Assembly (NCBI GenBank): GCA_011053005.1
Contig: DRHW01000016.1
Coordinates: forward strand, 126,025-190,024
Source: Methylophaga sp.
GTDB taxonomy: Bacteria; Pseudomonadota; Gammaproteobacteria; Nitrosococcales; Methylophagaceae
Direction: 5' to 3'
Length of the DNA: 64,000 bases
The notes beneath the pieces are model-generated. The model was given only the letters and a program-made list of their open reading frames with translations. It was not told the origin of the DNA and did no database searches. How positions within the stretch are numbered: the stretch's first letter is position 1; every line of letters begins with the position of its first letter. Of the stretch, positions 61,857 to 64,000 are shown piece by piece. The position numbers and the translations under genes are program-made.

Positions 61857-61904
61857 ACACACTATCTTGTGGTTTACATTTTATTAAACCACTACAGCTT
61901 GTGG
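61857..61904 (+). promoter_or_regulatory. Paired NrdR boxes upstream of nrdA
   Basis: ACACACTATCTTGTGG (61857-61872) and CCACTACAGCTTGTGG (61889-61904) resemble the NrdR consensus acaCwAtATaTwGtgt. Their starts are 32 bp apart, three helical turns, the usual spacing of tandem NrdR sites. They sit 50-97 bases before the ATG. Confidence 0.72.
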
Positions 61905-61953
61905 TTTATGATTTTCAAAATTTTTTCTACACCTAGCGCAGGAATTACTAATT

Positions 61954-64000
61954 ATGGCAGCCGAATTAGCATCAAACTCATCCTCTTCAAGTCAATATCA
62001 AGTCATTCGCCGTAATGGCCAAGTTACTGACTTTGATAGCAGTAAAATTGCAATTGCGATTACTAAAGCGTTTCTTGCCGTAGAAGGAGACTCAGCTAAA
62101 GACAGTCGTCGCATTCATGATGTTGCAGCTAATATCACTAAACAAATTGAACAAAATCTAACACGTCGTTTAGATAATGGTGGCACCGTTCATATTGAAG
62201 ATATTCAAGACCAAGTAGAGTTAGCATTGATGCGTGCTGACCAGCACAAAGTTGCTCGCGCTTACGTACTTTACCGTGATCATCAAGCTCAAAAACGTGC
62301 AGAAGAAGAAAAACAACACCCAACACCTGTGTCTGCAAACGTTATTAATGTCACCGCGTTAGATGGCAGTAAAGCACCGCTTGATATTAACCGCCTACAA
62401 AACTTAATTATTGAAGCCTGCGAAGGGTTAAAAGAAGTCGATAGCGCCGCTATTTTACGTGATACTCAACGTAATATTTTTGATGGTGTTAAAGAAGCTG
62501 ACGTTGAAAAATCACTCGTCATGTCAGCCCGTACTTTTATTGAAAAAGATCCTGACTACAGCACTGTAGCCGCCCGTTTATTGATGGATAGCATTCGTCG
62601 TGAAGCATTGACCTTTGTATATAAACAACCTCGTCAAGCTTCGCAGCATGACATGATGGATGTCTATCCCGATTATTTTAAACGCTATATTCACCTTGCG
62701 ATTGACCACGAACTAGTCGCACCAGAATTAGCTGAATATGACCTAGAACGTATGGGTAAAGCATTGAAACCAGAAAACGATTTCAGCTTTACTTACCTAG
62801 GTTTACAAACGTTGTATGACCGTTACTTCATTCATAAAAATAATGTACGTTTTGAACTTCCACAAGCCTTTTACATGCGTGTTTCAATGGGTTTAGCAAT
62901 TAACGAAGAAGATCGCGAAGGTCGTGCTATCGAGTTCTATAACTTATTGTCTTCATTCGACTTTATGAGCAGTACGCCTACTTTGTTTAACGCAGGTACT
63001 TTACGCCCACAATTATCATCATGTTACTTAACAACTGTACCTGATGATCTTGGCGGTATTTACAGTGCGATGCGTGATAATGCTTTGTTATCAAAATTTG
63101 CTGGTGGTTTAGGTAATGACTGGACACGCGTTCGCGGTTTAGGCGCTCATATCAAAGGTACTAATGGTAACTCACAAGGTGTTGTGCCTTTCTTAAAAGT
63201 AGCCAATGACACTGCTGTTGCCGTTAACCAAGGTGGTAAACGTAAAGGTGCCGTTTGTGCGTATTTAGAAACATGGCACATCGATGTTGAAGAGTTTTTA
63301 GATTTACGTAAAAACACCGGTGATGATCGCCGCCGTACTCACGATATGAATACAGCAAACTGGATCCCAGATTTGTTCATGAAACGTGTCGCTGAAAATG
63401 GTAACTGGACATTGTTCTCACCAGAAGAAGCACCGGATCTACATGACTTAGTCGGCTTGAAATTTGAAGCGGCGTATGAAGCGTATGAAGCGAAAGCGGC
63501 TCGTGGTGAAATGCGTAACACCAAAACACTGCCAGCGAATGACTTATGGCGCAAAATGTTAGGCATGTTGTTTGAAACAGGTCATCCTTGGATTACGTTT
63601 AAAGATCCATGTAACTTGCGTAGCCCACAACAACACGTTGGCGTCGTTCATAGTTCAAATTTATGTACAGAAATCACATTAAATACATCAGATGATGAAA
63701 TCGCGGTATGTAACTTAGGTTCAGTCAACTTGCCACAACATGTCGGTGAAAATGGTTTAGATTTAGAAAAACTAAAACGCACTATCACCACAGCAATGCG
63801 CATGTTAGATAACGTGATTGAATACAACTATTACAGCGTGCCACAAGCGCGTCATTCAAACCTATTACACCGCCCTGTTGGTTTAGGCATTATGGGTTTC
63901 CAAGATGCACTTTATAAATTACGCCTTCCATATAGCTCAGATAGCGCGGTTGCGTTTGCTGATACATCAATGGAAGCAGTGAGTTATTACACCATCGAAG
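61954..64000 (+). CDS. nrdA: Class Ia ribonucleoside-diphosphate reductase alpha subunit (partial, runs off the end)
   Basis: The frame is open to the window edge (682 codons) and so is missing from the ORF track. It makes deoxyribonucleotides. Two tandem ATP-cone domains are visible: residues about 14-110 (YQVIRRNGQVTDFDSSKIAIAITKAF) and about 125-220 (VTALDGSKAPLDINRLQNLI). The catalytic barrel follows with LSSCYLTTVPDD (first active-site Cys), ASSTPTLFN-like MSSTPTLFNAGT, and SSNLCTEITLNT plus VCNLGSVNLP (second and third site). Tandem cones are also found in Pseudomonas NrdA. The C-terminal Cys pair and nrdB lie beyond the edge. Confidence 0.96.
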   Translation, partial: MAAELASNSSSSSQYQVIRRNGQVTDFDSSKIAIAITKAFLAVEGDSAKDSRRIHDVAANITKQIEQNLTRRLDNGGTVHIEDIQDQVELALMRADQHKVARAYVLYRDHQAQKRAEEEKQHPTPVSANVINVTALDGSKAPLDINRLQNLIIEACEGLKEVDSAAILRDTQRNIFDGVKEADVEKSLVMSARTFIEKDPDYSTVAARLLMDSIRREALTFVYKQPRQASQHDMMDVYPDYFKRYIHLAIDHELVAPELAEYDLERMGKALKPENDFSFTYLGLQTLYDRYFIHKNNVRFELPQAFYMRVSMGLAINEEDREGRAIEFYNLLSSFDFMSSTPTLFNAGTLRPQLSSCYLTTVPDDLGGIYSAMRDNALLSKFAGGLGNDWTRVRGLGAHIKGTNGNSQGVVPFLKVANDTAVAVNQGGKRKGAVCAYLETWHIDVEEFLDLRKNTGDDRRRTHDMNTANWIPDLFMKRVAENGNWTLFSPEEAPDLHDLVGLKFEAAYEAYEAKAARGEMRNTKTLPANDLWRKMLGMLFETGHPWITFKDPCNLRSPQQHVGVVHSSNLCTEITLNTSDDEIAVCNLGSVNLPQHVGENGLDLEKLKRTITTAMRMLDNVIEYNYYSVPQARHSNLLHRPVGLGIMGFQDALYKLRLPYSSDSAVAFADTSMEAVSYYTIE

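Larger units (their letters stand above)
61652..61953 (+). promoter_or_regulatory. nrdA control region
   Basis: About 300 bases upstream of nrdA without any ORF. It contains a perfect DnaA box and a pair of NrdR boxes, listed separately. The ribosome binding site AGGAA lies nine bases before the ATG. Confidence 0.7.

Overview
The window is 64 kb of ordinary, gene-dense chromosome from an AT-rich gammaproteobacterium. This is supported by zipA, tamAB, bamC, cysZ, dksA, hslR, a monomeric NADP isocitrate dehydrogenase, and the dapA-bamC-MBL-purC and ilvI-ilvH-ilvC...pssA orders, which I know from Pseudomonas-like and related marine lineages. I see no rRNA, tRNA, insertion sequence, prophage or CRISPR array. 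A Thiotrichales-type marine genus (Methylophaga/Cycloclasticus-like) is my guess from gene style only; it is not proven here.

Layout. 1-3.3 kb: the tail of an unidentified gene, then a marR-hlyD-DUF2955/FUSC efflux operon (minus) with two palindromic operators around its promoter. 3.3-7.7 kb: yjbQ, a TrpD2/YbiB-like gene, ligA and zipA in a tightly overlapping minus-strand run. 7.8-10.3 kb: queF, a SePSK/XK1-like sugar kinase and cysZ (plus). 10.3-23 kb: icd, an aminotransferase, dksA, a 2-Cys peroxiredoxin, tamB-tamA, mgtE. 23-28 kb: an AraC regulator divergent from an aldehyde dehydrogenase, followed by acs, which together look like an acetaldehyde-to-acetyl-CoA module; then hslR. 28.5-31 kb: a secreted VPLPA-CTERM protein behind a perfect CRP-type site, and a MgtC/DUF4010 membrane protein. 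31-37 kb: an iron-uptake block (DUF3325, PepSY protein, DUF3649, DUF2721, TonB-dependent receptor) with a Fur box. 37-44.3 kb: a GNAT-nitrilase fusion, ppc, rarD, a GST, a BFD-like ferredoxin and pssA. 44.4-49.4 kb: a small secreted repeat protein, ilvC-ilvH-ilvI and pyrC. 49.4-55 kb: a cobalamin-riboswitch-controlled operon of a CobN-like chelatase, an ExbB/TolQ proton channel and a DUF2149 protein. 55-59 kb: purC, an MBL hydrolase, bamC, dapA, bcp. 59.4-64 kb: a chemoreceptor with unusual topology and the start of nrdA behind a DnaA box and two NrdR boxes.

The best candidate for an under-described system is the CobN-ExbB-DUF2149 operon. Its CobN has an export signal and a C-terminal membrane anchor. 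No CobS/CobT or ChlI/ChlD ATPase is nearby, but a proton-channel pair is. The operon sits under a clear B12 riboswitch. I infer a periplasmic, proton-motive-force-driven machine acting on a corrinoid, cobalt or a related tetrapyrrole.

Other useful observations are regulatory: 21-bp-spaced direct repeats for the AraC regulator, paired MarR operators, a CRP site at a class-II-like position, the nrdA control region, and several perfect inverted repeats, one of them inside the hslR coding region. Many ORF-track starts are TTG or upstream in-frame extensions; I moved starts where an ATG/GTG with a better ribosome binding site or family length argued for it.
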